Positions 12,792 through 24,812 of a stretch of 64,000 nucleotides of DNA are shown here, piece by piece. The notes below the pieces were generated by a model. It was not told where the DNA came from and searched no databases. It saw only the letters and a list, made by a program, of their open reading frames with translations. The translations under genes were made by a program, and so were the position numbers. Origin of the DNA: Prostheceraeus crozeri (Eukaryota; Platyhelminthes; Polycladida; Euryleptidae); assembly GCA_907163375.1 (NCBI GenBank), contig CAJQUW010007746.1, positions 1 through 64,000 on the forward strand, written 5' to 3'. Every line of letters begins with the position of its first letter. Position 1 is the stretch's first letter.

Positions 12792-14940
12792 TAAACCACA
12801 GATCTGGTTTAATGGGCTTCCCATGACAATGGTGTGAGATGCGTAAACATTTATTCGACGCCACGAAATCGATGGCTGATTTTACAATCAGTACAGTATA
12901 ATCTGAGATTTCAGATAACACCAATCTCGAGTCGAGATTTCTGATTGAAGAGACTAGCTATAGCGCCTTTAATTAGTATTATCGGTTTTACACATAAGTA
13001 TTGGGTCAGCATTTCGAACAATCTCAAGCTGCTCTGTAAACCAAACAATGTGACTACACTTAAAAGTTTTTTTTTTTGTTTAAGTTTTTGCAAAGAAATG
13101 ATTACTTCGAATCTTAATTCAGTTAAATGTGAATTTCAAGGATTTTGATTGTATCAAGTTTATTGATACTTTTTGATACAAATCAAGAAGATACAGTGAC
13201 TTAATGAATTAAAATGACAAACGCATAAATCAAGAAAATGTGTTTTATTGACTCGATTACACTTCGCTAGAAGTAACTATCGTGCTTGTCTTGTTTGCAC
13301 ACCTAAGTTCTAGAGCTCAATCATTAACTCAATCGACCAGCTACGTTGTCTATGCATAACACTACATTTTGTTCTGCTCTTCGTTGTCTCTCGCTCTATG
13401 AGATTCGCTACTGTCATGTTTTTTCGTGTGAGATTGTTGACAGTTTAAATCATATAAAAATACCGTATACCGTTCTGATTTCGATATTCGAAATTTTAAA
13501 TATCAGGCTAGATCTCGAGTTAGCAATCCCTAACCATCAGTAGTACTAAATTTGGTTGTCATATTGAAGCATTTGCTTACTAACATAGCTTGACTGCAAA
13601 TTTGAACGTTTCGACTCAATCGGGGGGGAGATGCTATACTAAACCTTCATGATTGAGGAAGAGAAGTAGTCTAATGATTGTATTTGCCGTAGGCCTACAT
13701 ATTCCGAAAATAAGTTCAATGATCAAATTCGAGAAATCCCTACAGATATACAAATTCGACAGGCCTAATATGTAAGAAATAGTTGACCAATATGCGATCG
13801 TCAGTTGAAGCGATTGCTTTCAAAAATGAAGGAACATCTGACTCGACTGAAAATTTTTATGGTTGATAATGAGAGAAATAAATGTAAGCCAGAATGAAAG
13901 AATCCTGAGCAGGCGCAACCAACTTGTACACGAGGGACAGCAGATTTATTGCAAACGATGACAGAAAAATAATTTCAGGACCTTGACCCCTGCTCTGCCT
14001 TTAACGAGGCAATAAGTCATTGATCAGTTTTAACATCTTTTCTATATCATTCGACCATTAAAATTTTCAATTCTTTGAAGTATGTTGATATGCCAAGCAA
14101 TAAGAATTTGGATAGAATCTCCGCAGCCGAGAAAGCCGGGTAGCAGTCGATGGGAGATGAGATAACCACAAGAGCATCAACATAAGCCAACTGACCATCT
14201 GAGGTGATCTAATATCTGGAATTACTGATTTAACTTTGTTGGTTTACAATTACTTACGTCAGTTTTACCTGTCATCGCTGGTAGGTGGAAATTCTTCAGT
14301 ACCGTCTTGAGCTTCCAAAATTGTAATCTTTGATTAGTTTTGATCACGTTGGGAAGTATAATCATTCCTCGAAAGCATCTGTTTGTGATGATTTTAATAT
14401 CATTTACCAATTTCTCGATTCTCTCATCCGATTTTCGAACTCGATCGTGCAAAAAATATGATTAACATGGGTATGTATTTAACCGAACATGTACATAGTT
14501 TAACATTCAAGCTTTAGTCCAAATTCAGATACTTGTTCAGTTCTGTTGTCTATCTTTATTTGGATTCAAGGACTTTGCTGGGGTGTCATTTTATATTAGG
14601 GCAAAAACATTAATAATACGTGGACTTTTGATGAAATAGCTAGCAGTTACCACATGGAAAAGACAGATTGGTCAGTTAATGGTAGGAAATTGTGTAGGAC
14701 GCTGTAAAGAAATTGTACCGTAACAATATATCACACTCAAGCCCTTGTCATGTTGTCAAGTATAATATAGAAGCACATTACGCGGAGAAAATGTTTGATG
14801 AAACCAATCCATGCGTCGGAAGGACTCGGTTCGTTTGATTTAAATCAATAATAAAAATCATGATTTAAATCACTTTTAGACTTTTATTACTATATGATAA
14901 AACAAACAATGTGACAAATTGGAATTGAACTGCAAAATGC
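12792..14940. other. No gene recognised between the Tc1 copy and the hAT remnant
   Basis: Ordinary AT-rich sequence. Reading frames up to 76 codons exist (minus strand 14222-14452) but none has a family signature. A seven-G run lies near 13622, and a repeated GATTTAAATC palindrome lies near 14838-14870. Part of the 14.0-14.9 kb stretch may be the decayed 5' portion of the following hAT gene, but I cannot show this. Confidence 0.5.
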
Positions 14941-14949
14941 TCCAATGAA

Positions 14950-16740
14950 TCAGTATCGCCTCCAATAATGACCCTTTCAATGCTATGATTTTACCCGTAA
15001 TCCAATTATCAGATCTGGAAAGACCATGAAGCTGTCCGTCAGAGTCAATCAAACACCGTAATGGAGAAATTCGACCGTCGAATGACTGAAGCGCTCACTC
15101 CATACCACTACCTAGCGAATATAATCAATCCACGATATCTTGGTAATAAATTATCAGACTCTGATGTCAGCTCTGCGATGAAGCTACTGGCGGATTGAAG
15201 TATACGGATTGACAAACTTGTACACCAGTTTGTATGGCCTCAGTAGTTAATCTTCGCGCGAGAGCGAAGCTACAGATTGTTTCATAAAAAATGGATCACC
15301 CTTAAACATCGCCTTAACTTCAACTTTGTCTAACTCCGCCAAACATGAACGAATTTCTCTGAAATTTGGAAGATATGTCAGTTGTGCTTACTAATATCAT
15401 TGTTGGAAATTTCAAGCATGAATATTGAGTTGTTTTCCTGTTATAGATGAAAAGGTAGTAGATAATTTGATTTTCATTTAGCAATGTTACACAAAATCAT
15501 ACCTCACTCTTATAAAATTATATTTGTTTCCTTTGTTATGTAATATGTTGTTCTACAAGCCAAAAGCTATCAAGAAAAACAAAAATAAAGAAAATCGGTC
15601 AATCAGAGCCAGTATAGCACCATTTATTCTCAAAAAATAATGCAATGATACAGTTGATTAAACTGGGACTTCAATGTTCCATAGCTTCCTGACTTCGTTG
15701 CGGTGGTGTTGGCAGCACTCCTGATTGCTTTCAGCTAGAAATCTAGCTCTTACCTGTTGAAAACAATACAAAGCACAAATGAACAATAACGAGATCGCAT
15801 TCACAAAAAGGCAAAGTGTCATCCTTGCTAGAACTACTTCACATACAGCAAGGAACCATGAATTTGCTGAAACGCATATGTGAATGTTTTCGAGATGAAA
15901 CATTGGCCAAATGACAGATATCTTGGTGATATATCGACTTGGTTATTTATGGATGATAATGCTAGTGGTCACAGGAGTAGTAGAGTGAACTTAACTAATG
16001 TCTCAATTAGGGCTTATGGACATTATCTGGCCCAGCTCGTTCTCCTGATCTGAATCCCATTGAAAATGTATGGAGTATTTCTTAAAAAACGTAAACGTTC
16101 GTCGTTGACTGTAATACCTACAGATGGCGTATCACAACTTTACGTCACTAGTTAAAAAGAGAGTGGAGAAAGTTAGATCAGTACAAAATCAACGATGTCA
16201 TCGAATTATGCCTAGACGAAGTTGGTAATGTCCATTGACCAATAAGGGTAGGGCCACAAAATATTAGCTTCTTAAGAACCGTTTTTTATATAGCTTATCA
16301 GATTATATAAGGACATTTAAATATATTAGGGACATGAAATAACATGAAAAATGCTTTCTGTATCATACCTATGCTTTATTTAGTCACATTTTAGGATGAT
16401 CCACTTTTTATGAAACGGACTGTATTTGAGGAATACTTGCTATCACAAAATATCACAAAACAGGTAACACCGATAGCGTGGTGGAAGTTGGAAAACATCG
16501 ACGACGTGTAGCTGATTTTGCTATTCAATTACTTTCTGCTGTGAGTTCTAGTGCAGATATTGAGCGGAACTTCTCAACATTTGGATTAATTCATAATAAA
16601 CTACGTAAAGGACTAGGTACCGAAAGAGCTTCACAACTATTTTTTTGCTTACAAAATTTTGAACTCATAACTATCTATGGTAGAAACAATTTATTTTGTT
16701 TATTCTCGTTTTATTTGGTCGTCATGTTAGGGTAATATCG
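14950..16740 (+). pseudogene. hAT-family transposase pseudogene, interrupted by a Tc1 element
   Basis: Upstream of the second Tc1 copy, a plus-strand frame contains TPYHYLANIINPRYLG near 15095-15145, typical of the hAT domain ahead of the dimerisation region. Directly after the Tc1 copy come TPIAWWK (16467-16487) and, one frame over, AIQLLSAVSSSADIERNFSTF (about 16520-16585) followed by LRKGLGTERASQLFF. This is the hAT C-terminal dimerisation signature. The stop codon is at 16733-16735. The gene therefore predates the Tc1 insertion at the TA of 15271-15272/16423-16424. At least one additional frameshift lies between WW and the dimerisation motif. The 5' part is unrecognisable. Confidence 0.8.
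15273..16422 (+). mobile_element. Tc1-type element, copy 2, internally deleted
   Basis: It has the same terminal repeats as the element at 10933-12789 and TA on both sides (15271-15272, 16423-16424). It lacks roughly 620 bp corresponding to about 11540-12160 of copy 1, which contains the first half of the transposase, and it keeps the WPARSPDLNPIENV segment near 16040-16065. It is therefore a non-autonomous derivative. It lies inside the hAT pseudogene, which gives a clear order of insertion. Confidence 0.85.
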
Positions 16741-17400
16741 GAGTCAGTTAGTTTAGATTCTCAGATATGCACAAATCTTTATCATTTCTCACCAGTAATT
16801 AGGCGGTTTATACCTACATTTGCACTTTATGATTAAAGCCACACATTTCGTGATTTGCTATCTCCCATATTTTGCTTGTTTTTATTTACTTACACCTCCT
16901 AAAATATCTTGCTATTATCAAACAATGATCAGATATGACCGACATATATTTCATATATACTTGACATTTAAATCAACTTCGTTAGATACGAAAAATACTT
17001 TTTTCGACTGCATCGATATTTTGATTTTTTTAAAAAAAAACATGATTTTATCAAACCCGGATGAAACTGTAGTCACGTTTGTCTACAACTGTATCGACTT
17101 TGAACTTCAGTGTAAATGCTAAACACTGAATTTTTTGATTTTCTCAACATTTTGAGTCTATTTACTCTATGCCTCTACATATTTCCTATTTCCATGGTGA
17201 AGTTTCAACCATCTTGGAATTACTACGGATGAATTTGTGCGCATTGTGGACACTTAATTGTGTATTTTGTTTATTAGTCCTTGTGTCTGAGTTGGTTATA
17301 TAGTTTTGGTTGCGCCAACTTCACTTGCATCACTAGGAGTTGGAATCCTCAGTAGTTTAAAAGAAACAATTTACATGCTTGAGCTTACTGATATTTCTCG
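16741..17400. other. No gene recognised
   Basis: AT-rich sequence after the hAT stop codon. The 100-codon frame at 16820-17122 (plus) gives a protein rich in F, Y, I and C with no known motif. It may be part of the hAT element's 3' region. No hAT right terminus could be identified. Confidence 0.4.
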
Positions 17401-17404
17401 ACTT

Positions 17405-18760
17405 TCAGTAGCAACGCACTATTAGTTCCAATATTCCTTTGAGGTGTCTCATCTGTTCGGGCAATATGTATTGTATCTTGGCTTGGAGCTCAAGTTTCTT
17501 GCGATGAACGGGCACTGATATCAAGCTCTTCACGAGAAACTGAAATGAAACGGCCATTCCCCATTTGATGAATATAGCTTCCTATTGTTACTCGTAGTTG
17601 AGCAATTAAATAAAAAAACCGCTAGGCCTACTTTGCCCTATTATCAGGAACTCGGTGCACGACTTCTTTAAAAGCGTATTGATATACTATTGTACTAATG
17701 GAAAAAATAACATTTGATTAGTCATCTTACCGACGTTTATGTAGCGCTGTTGTATAACCGCTTCGCTTTGGAAACGACATCGGCAATCCGCTCGATTCCG
17801 TCTGACGATTCTTTCCTCTCGATTGTAACTTCTGAGCTTCCGCGAAAGAACGCAAATTTTTACTGGTTTCTTCCTTATCCCCTGGGTATGCTTCTGCCAT
17901 TCTGATTTGTTCGGTTCCGAATGTTTCCGATCAAGCTAGCAACCTTTTCCTGAACATTTACAATAATGCCAAATAACATTGGGTTTCATTAGAAATTAAA
18001 GAGCATCAATATGAACTATCAAACTAGAACATATCAACTCAGAATAATCTCAGATGTTACCACTGGTAATCATGGCCCCAATCGAAACTTAATTTTTACA
18101 GTAAGATTTAGGAAAAAGCATGTAGGTTCTCTCCTTTTAGTTAAGGAACCATATAAATGAAAATAGTATAGTAGAATATTGACTAGAACGGAAATCAATG
18201 CAAAAACTTTGGCACATTAGAGGCAACTAAGTTCGGGAAACTGTCTCAAACTTTCTATTTCATGAATCGTGGAAATAACTTAAATTTCGCGGATGATGTG
18301 GGTCTTCAAATAAGTCAGTTATTCAAAAGGATATTCATATCTAATTGACCAGGACTAACTTGTAGTCTAAAGGGTTTAAACTAGTAGTTCTGTTTGATTT
18401 ATCCTGAAACGTCAATACTTTCCTACCTCTGGTACGTCGATTCATACCTGTGTGACTATACAATAGAAACCTCGGTAAACTCACTCATCTCATCAGATGA
18501 GCCTGAACGTGGCCAATAACACCAATCATCAACAATCCAACTGGGTTGGAACAGAAAGTAAACTCCTTGGCTTCTCCCTTGCTGAAGTCAAAAACAGCAA
18601 ACTGCTTCTGAAAGTTAATTAAAAATGATTTGTTATGGTGTAAATATAATATTCAGACTTCAAGTTCTTACGTTAGTATGGACTATTCCACTCGCCCAAT
18701 GTGGTTGAATCTGCTCCTCTCTTTCTTTTCAGTAAAGCCATACTGTTGGAAGAAAGATAT
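17405..18760 (-). other. Cluster of exon-like segments of unknown product
   Basis: On the minus strand several short open stretches are bounded by good splice-like signals. At 17949-17731, TTCAG precedes a frame with ATG at 17900-17898 and upstream in-frame stops, ending at GTAAGA. At 17539-17405, TTTCAG is followed by 44 open codons containing KLELQAKIQYILPEQ. Near 18608, ACTTTCAG is followed by a frame reading KQFAVFDFSKGEAKEF. Near 18745-18675, CTTCCAACAG and GTAAGA bound an exon-like segment. However, the phases of the first two do not join without a stop, and I recognise none of the products. This could be a decayed gene, transposon exons or chance. Confidence 0.2.
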
Positions 18761-19179
18761 CATCAAGATAAAACTATGTGCAACACCTATGGGGATAAGT
18801 CATGACCTTCATGTAACATTGCCATAAAAACCGAAACATTTTTTTCGTCAAATCCTGGCTTGTACTAAGATCTATCCTCATGGCGCGACGCATAGTCTTC
18901 AAAGTTGTTTTGCTTAGAGATTTGTAGCTGCAGTGATTGTTATTTACTTTAAAACAACCTATCAATTCTGACGAAATGGGCTTTCGAAAATACGGAACAG
19001 TCTAAAAATTCGCAGCATCAAAAATTGTTATCCCCGAAAATATCTATCACGTATGTCTCAGCATTTCTTATGACGCAAGTCGACGTAACAATTGTTAGGG
19101 ATACTTTAGTGTGAAATAAATAGGATCAGACTTCGTAAAAGTATCATACTTTGTTCGCCTCCTGTCTCTCGTAGGAACA

Positions 19180-19480
19180 CTTTTAATAAGTGATACGTAT
19201 TGGGTGCCTTGCTGGACTGACAGAACGTTTATAACACACCAAGATGGGCCCTGTCGTTTTTTCAAAATTGTATGCAGAAAACTGACTCAAGACTTACCAT
19301 GCACCTCTGCAATACGTCGATAGATGTAGAAGGACAATGGACATTTATACACCATGAAAGAAGTCCCATACAAATGTTGTGCTTGCTCACAAAAGGAAAT
19401 CAAAAGTTTTTCAGCCTTTCCATTTTCAGTTTGTCGTTTTTTCTTTTTTTTCTCTTGCTGTATTTGGATCAACCAATAGA
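19180..19480 (-). pseudogene. Transposon-derived protein fragment with an LYG..FMVY motif
   Basis: The minus-strand frame contains EKLLISFCEQAQHLYG followed by TSFMVYK. After a one-base frame change it continues VHCPSTSIDVLQRC and FCIQF. The order LL..F...A..LYG..FMVYNVH......DV......F.F matches a segment common in CACTA/KDZ-like transposon proteins of invertebrates, by my recollection of the family. A GTAAGT follows the GAGGTGCATG block at about 19288. No further parts of that protein could be placed with confidence, so this is a fragment at best. Confidence 0.35.
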
Positions 19481-19683
19481 CAGAAACCTCCAGGCATTCA
19501 GAGCACAGAGATTTTGGAAATGTGAATTTGATTCCATCAGTCCCTTAAAGATAATTCTGCATGTATATCAGTAATATCTGCCGTAATTCTGTGGATTTGT
19601 ACCTGATACATTGTCTGTATCTGAATATGAATCACGAGCTTAATAGACTGATAGTTGTTCACTGATATAAACCCCCTCCGAAT

Positions 19684-19960
19684 TCACTGGAAATCGTTCT
19701 GGATTAAGTTCATCACACGAACCGCATCAGACATGAGATGAGGTATAGACGGATGTTGAACTGGAGGAATTCTGACTTCTGGGGTCACGATATGTAATAG
19801 ATGCCACGCTTTGCGTTTCGCGTCGAGAATTTCTTTCCTACTTTTTTTACGCTTGCCCCCCAGTTCGTATCGTTTTTCAGATAAGATATCGTTTCTTCGT
19901 GCGCATGCAGCACGTATTCTTTGCAGCAGCTGATCCGAACTCAAGATGAATCCATCACCT
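19684..19960 (-). other. Unrecognised 90-codon open stretch after a splice-like acceptor
   Basis: On the minus strand ATATTTTGCAG is followed by an open frame that encodes a basic, helix-prone protein with RIRAACARRNDILSEKRYE and GGKRKKSRKEILDAKRKAW and ends in a stop at 19684. The charged composition and the acceptor-like sequence are coding-like, but no family is recognised. It could be an exon of the same decayed unit as the downstream LYG..FMVY fragment, or chance. Confidence 0.2.
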
Positions 19961-21230
19961 GCAAAATATTACGAAAAATATTTTTGCGTCCTCGAATATA
20001 GTTGATCTGATTTAATAGTAGCCGGAAATTCTAAAGGTGTCCACTATCAAGCTTTAATAATTTTTTCAATAAAGTAGTTCCCTATGTCAAGGTTGCAAAA
20101 TGAATAAAATTACATAACACTTCTATTTCGCTGAAGATATATACGCCCCTACCGTGAAACAGAGTTAACAAAAAATTAGGAGGTTTAAAAAAATAGGACT
20201 TTGTCGTAGGTCCACAAATTATGGATTCAACCAGCACCCGAGCACAGGTACCGGGCATGGCCGCTACCCGATCGTTTCCACTTGTCCGTCTCCAATTTTC
20301 ATCAAATCTTTGTGCTTAATTGTTCCATAGAGCCTCCCACAACATTAGCTTATGGTCTACAAACTAGGAGATACTTAAATATTACAATTAGAATTGAACA
20401 TAATGATAATACATTGAATATGATTATATAATTATGTTCAGGAGTTAGTTTAGAATTGGATTACAGAGCCTAACTTCAGAACTACTCCCTTTGTTAGGTC
20501 AACCTGATTTGGGTAATGCTGCTATGGGCGAGTGTGACTATCAACCTGTGCATGGTCAACTTGGAAATTGGAAATATCAAACTGGCACGGGCATCGTAAT
20601 ATGATCAGACACAGTCACAGAAACCCATACCAAAAGTACTCTAGCTTGTTAGTTTGTACTTTCTAACAAACAAACAAAAGGCAACGCAACAGAAAATAGT
20701 CCTACATCACATGGCCAATGAAAGATTAAAAGATCCGAATTCAATTTTTTCTATTATTTGATATACTCATTAGCTTCTTACAATACTTTTCGTGTCATGA
20801 CAGGCATTGACTTCAATCTTTGGAGGTGGTGATTATATTTTTGAATAGCTTTTTTCGTGAAAATCGAAAAACAAAATTCATATTAATAATAAGGCATACA
20901 AAACATTTTATGGCGTACAAAAGTTTTTCAGTTATCACTCCTTGAACCATATATATTGCTTATTATAATCTACTATAATATACTACGTAATATATACTAT
21001 AGTATATTATATATTATAATCATACTACTATTTTTTTCAAAGGAATAGCTTTTAACGGCTACAGTTGCGGCCATGAAGTTTGCAACACTGTCTCATAGCA
21101 GTAGAAAAAAAAACACACAACATTTCCTCTTTCTATGTGTAAGATTTTACCATAGTAATATTCAATCATGTAACCAATAAGACTCATAACAATTTTAAAC
21201 AGAACATAATAAACAACAACGATGATGAAG
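19961..21230. other. No gene recognised; AT palindromic stretch near 20.96-21.03 kb
   Basis: No coding or RNA feature was seen. Between about 20960 and 21030 the sequence is almost pure A/T with TATACTATAGTATATTATA-type palindromes, which are able to form cruciforms and prone to assembly error. Confidence 0.5.
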
Positions 21231-21234
21231 AAGC

Positions 21235-22430
21235 GTAGTACTTGGTTTTTTTGGATGCCCTCGCTTTGATCACAGCGTTAATTCTGCTGATGGCATGAAA
21301 TGAACCAATTTTGCACAAAAATCACATGATTTCTTCGTCATGGTGCCAAATATGGAGAAGTTTGCATCAGATTTGTCAGAATTGTTATGGAGTGTTGGCC
21401 TGGTAATGTTTTAAAAACACACGGTTATAATAATGCTCGCATAGATATTTGCAATCGTATTATAGTGTCCGGAGGACCGAAGGAGGCCAGTGAGAAGTTG
21501 ATGTTTCGATCGATAAAGTGGGGATAAGCATGTAGGAGCGTGTCACTGTTGAAAAATAACCGCTACCGCTGGGGAACCAATCACGAATTTGCTATAACCA
21601 CTCTTCCGTCAATAATTTCGTCGATGTGAAATCATGACTGTTTCATGTTTCGCTTCAACAAAGATGATGCCCGTCCCGGTGCCATGAACTTGAGAAACAT
21701 GCCCAAATGAATCACGCTGGTAGGATGCTTGTCTGCGTCCTTGGGGATTAAAGTGTTCATGGTCTCAAAGGAGTCACGCATCTACTATTCTGCGACATGA
21801 ACCGAGGACAGTTGTCAATGATTTCCTAAAATTGTCTTAAAAAAATATTATTTTTATTATATAAAAATAAATTTAATATACTAATATTCACACTAAATGA
21901 TGACATTTTGCCATCTGGCTTCACTCCACGATTGGTGCTGTCCTAGCCCATATTGGTGTAACGCTTCACAATTTGCACGCATTGCTCAAAAAGAGACGTA
22001 CGACAAGGTTTAATAACTTTTCAGCCGGCAATGTTCTAAGATACACACGTCGCATTGTTCTTTCGCTGTTGATGTTGATGAATTTGTCCAACCGAGTATC
22101 CTACAGCGTGATAGTCACGTAAAATGTCCTTACGCAGCTAGCGAGTATCAGGAGGATTATTGACAACCAAATGCTTGCACCTCGGCGACAAATCTCTTTC
22201 AAGGTGAAATTTTTGAATTTGGGTCCACAATTTTTTTGATAATCGTCTCGTAGCAAATCCATTTGTTGGTAGTGACTGGATAGTTCGTGCTTCACAGTCG
22301 ATTTGCTGATGTTTTCAAATCATTGGCTAATTTCGGCTTGTGTACTTTCTCTGTGTGGTTCAATAAAGTGGCTACTAATTTTTGGCAATACGAATCTCAT
22401 TCTAGCGTCGCCTCCATGATGCCGCAGTAC
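21235..22430 (-). pseudogene. Decayed Tc1/mariner-superfamily transposase remnant
   Basis: On the minus strand the far end reads ISRINAVIKARASKKTKYY in one frame (about 21300-21230). This resembles the C-terminus of Tc1-type transposases (..AVIKA.GG.TKY). Upstream, near 22070-21960, scattered frames give SERTMRRVYLRTLPAEK and SVTPIWA, like the second helix-turn-helix and 'WA..H' region. Further upstream, near 22310-22280, is ISKSTVKHEL. No catalytic D box or terminal repeat could be identified, and stops are frequent. I regard this as a plausible but weak assignment. Confidence 0.35.
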
Positions 22431-22500
22431 CTCCGCCCTCAACCCCCTCCCGCCCCCTCCCGACCACCTTACCTACGCGCCCCCCCCACCCACCCCGCGT
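22431..22500. other. C-rich island
   Basis: About 70 bp of the plus strand is dominated by C runs of 3-9 (CCCCCTCCCGCCCCCTCCC and GCGCCCCCCCCACCC) inside AT-rich flanks. The minus strand is G-rich and could form a quadruplex. It abuts the decayed transposase remnant. Confidence 0.7.
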
Positions 22501-23870
22501 GAAAAATGGAAGATAAAACCCTGAATTCACAGCTTGCTTTCAAATTTGAATTTAAGAAGAATGCAAATGAGCATACTATCTATTAACATTTACCTATTCA
22601 AAACTTTGTCAACAACATTGACATGGCTCAGGCAATAGAAATCAGCTAAGAGTGACGTTCAGTCCAAGGATGCATAGCACTATCACAACTAAGTTGCAGA
22701 TAATTTTTTATCATTCATAAGGCAGTGTTGCAGACTATCATGGCGCGCAACTGTAGATAGAATGCATTACTGAGACTCGCTCCCCCTCGCCACTAAGCGC
22801 AAAACCAGCACTGAATAATGAGCTCAACTGTTTCCAAGTAATAAACTTCTTCATCTATGATTAAAAATGTTAAATTCAAAACTTATAAGTCAGTTCTTCC
22901 GCCTGCAGCTACGAGCGAGCTGTCAATTTTCTATTAACTCATGCCATGACACGTCACACGATAAACACCCAGCGTCTTTAATGTGAAAGATTTTTCATGA
23001 AACCCTGGGATTGCTGTTCAGGCTTCGCTTTCGATGTTGAGAAGACTCTTGAACTGCGGCAGAGCTGTCCTAGTCACAACAAAATATCTCGATCACTACA
23101 AATCTACGGAACACGCAGTCTAAAAGCTTTGGGCAGCATCTTTCAGTACTTGCGTGCAATTGAGCCATATTTTCTTTCGAGAAAACTGTACAATGAATGT
23201 TTAAAAACTTCCTTTCCATACATTCTAATTATAAAGTGATACCAACAAAAAACGAATGTCGCTCAGAGTGCTCAGATCGCTGACTACTCACCGACCGCTG
23301 CGTAAATAATTTATACAATCAGAATCAATTTCCATAAATACAATAGGATTGACGGCCACGTTAGCAGCCAGACAAAAAAATAATCCACGTCTTAAAAATT
23401 ATTAGTCACTAGTTGATAGATAAGATGTGGGAGTGTGATGTTTGAAACTTTTGATATTTAAACGGCTTGATGAATAAGTCTACAATCGAATCTAAGGTTA
23501 GTTAAGCGATGAAATCTCGATACACCATCGTCGCACGACTACGTAAGGAAAGCAGTGTGTTTGCGTGGTCTATGCAAAAACGTGGTCTTGCTTCAGCAGT
23601 AGAACGTTTTTGTGACAAGTGGACATTGGTGCCATTATAACTTGAATTGACTAGAGAGGGTGGCAGATGCCGGAGGCGAAAGTTTCTGATCTAATAAAAT
23701 CCACAGTGTAGGCATTTGTAGAAATAGAGACAGACAGACTGAAATTCAGAATAGCAGGCTAGCAGGCAAAGTCCTTACCTAGATATAATTTCACGAGGAT
23801 TCGTGTTTGTAGCATTTATATGTTGACTAAGGAGTATAGGCATGCCTACACATATCAATCAGCATATTTA
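22501..23870. other. No gene recognised
   Basis: Nothing with a family signature. An 80-codon plus frame (22997-23239) encodes a Cys/Ser/Leu-rich peptide with no recognised domain. No repeats of note were found apart from the minisatellite that begins at its right edge. Confidence 0.45.
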
Positions 23871-23874
23871 GCGC

Positions 23875-24235
23875 CATCACAATTCTCAAAAGGGCGCCGC
23901 CCTCAAGCAATGTCAAAAGGGCCCTTCACAATCTACAAGAAATGCCATCATTCACGAACATCTGGCTATAACAAAATCTCCAGAGGGACCCTCCACAATC
24001 TTAAAGAGCCCTTTCAGAATCTCAAGAGGGCCCTCACAACCCTAAAGGACCCCTTCACGATGTCAAAAGGGCCCTTCACAATCTAAAAAGGCCCCTCATG
24101 ATCTCAAAAGGGCACCCTCTCTATCTTAAAAGGGTCATTTCACAATCTAAAAGGCCCCTCACAATCTACAAGGGCCTCCTTACGATCTCAAGAGGGCCTC
24201 TCACCATTTCGAAAGGGCCCCTAAAATGCTTCAGA
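23875..24235. repeat. GGGCCC-type minisatellite
   Basis: About a dozen imperfect copies of a 25-30 bp unit built around TCACAATCTCAAAAGGGCCC, with variants such as TCACGATGTCAAAAGGGCCC and CACAATCTAAAAGGCCCC. The unit length varies by a few bases, so the plus-strand frame through it (to 24086) is a by-product of the repeat, not a gene. Confidence 0.85.
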
Positions 24236-24551
24236 AAGGAATGATTTGATCCTTACTGGAACATTTTCACGCTATAGTTTAGTCTAAAAGAAGCCGGAAT
24301 TCCGGTTAATCATCACAACTTTCTAATCACTACACTTTCAAACAAACTTGATTTTTGATTCATCCGACGTGATCGCAGATTGGTATTTAAATTCTACATG
24401 TATTTTAATATCGCTGCGGAACTGGCCAATTGTAGATTCATGGTTTTAAAGCAAATGCAGGATATTCATGATATACAACTAATGTGACCATCATCATAAT
24501 CTTATAACAAAACTGAAAATTGCTGTATATCGTGTTTATCATATGTTTCAT

Positions 24552-24605
24552 CCATAGACATCGGATAACATTATTAGTCCTAATAATGTAATCCGATGTC
24601 TATGG
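24552..24605. repeat. Near-perfect inverted repeat (26-bp arms, 2-base loop)
   Basis: Left arm 24552-24577 begins CCATAGACATCGGAT. Right arm 24580-24605 ends ATCCGATGTCTATGG. The arms pair over 26 bp with a single mismatch around a TC loop. TTTCATCCAT occurs on both outer sides (near 24546 and 24606), giving a short direct repeat around the hairpin. Confidence 0.9.
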
Positions 24606-24757
24606 TTTCATCCATGGTTGCATGGGACAAAAAATTACTGCATGCATTACTTTTGTCGCCTTGAAAATGCTCATCAAAAATTTCTTTAATCCTTTCGCGC
24701 GCCAAGCTGATATTTTCATAATTGCCAGCTTGGATGCTGCCCGTCATTGATAACTAT

Positions 24758-24759
24758 TA

Positions 24760-24794
<35 letters not shown>

Positions 24795-24812
24795 ATATAT
24801 GTATATGTATAT
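24758..24812. repeat. TATC tetranucleotide microsatellite
   Basis: About nine uninterrupted ATCT units, then a TATATATGTATATGTAT tail. An ordinary polymorphic simple repeat. Confidence 0.95.

Noticed and set aside
16478-16735. Independent small gene starting at GTG 16478
   Set aside because: It is the C-terminal piece of the hAT transposase in one of its broken frames. The WW motif lies just upstream in another frame.
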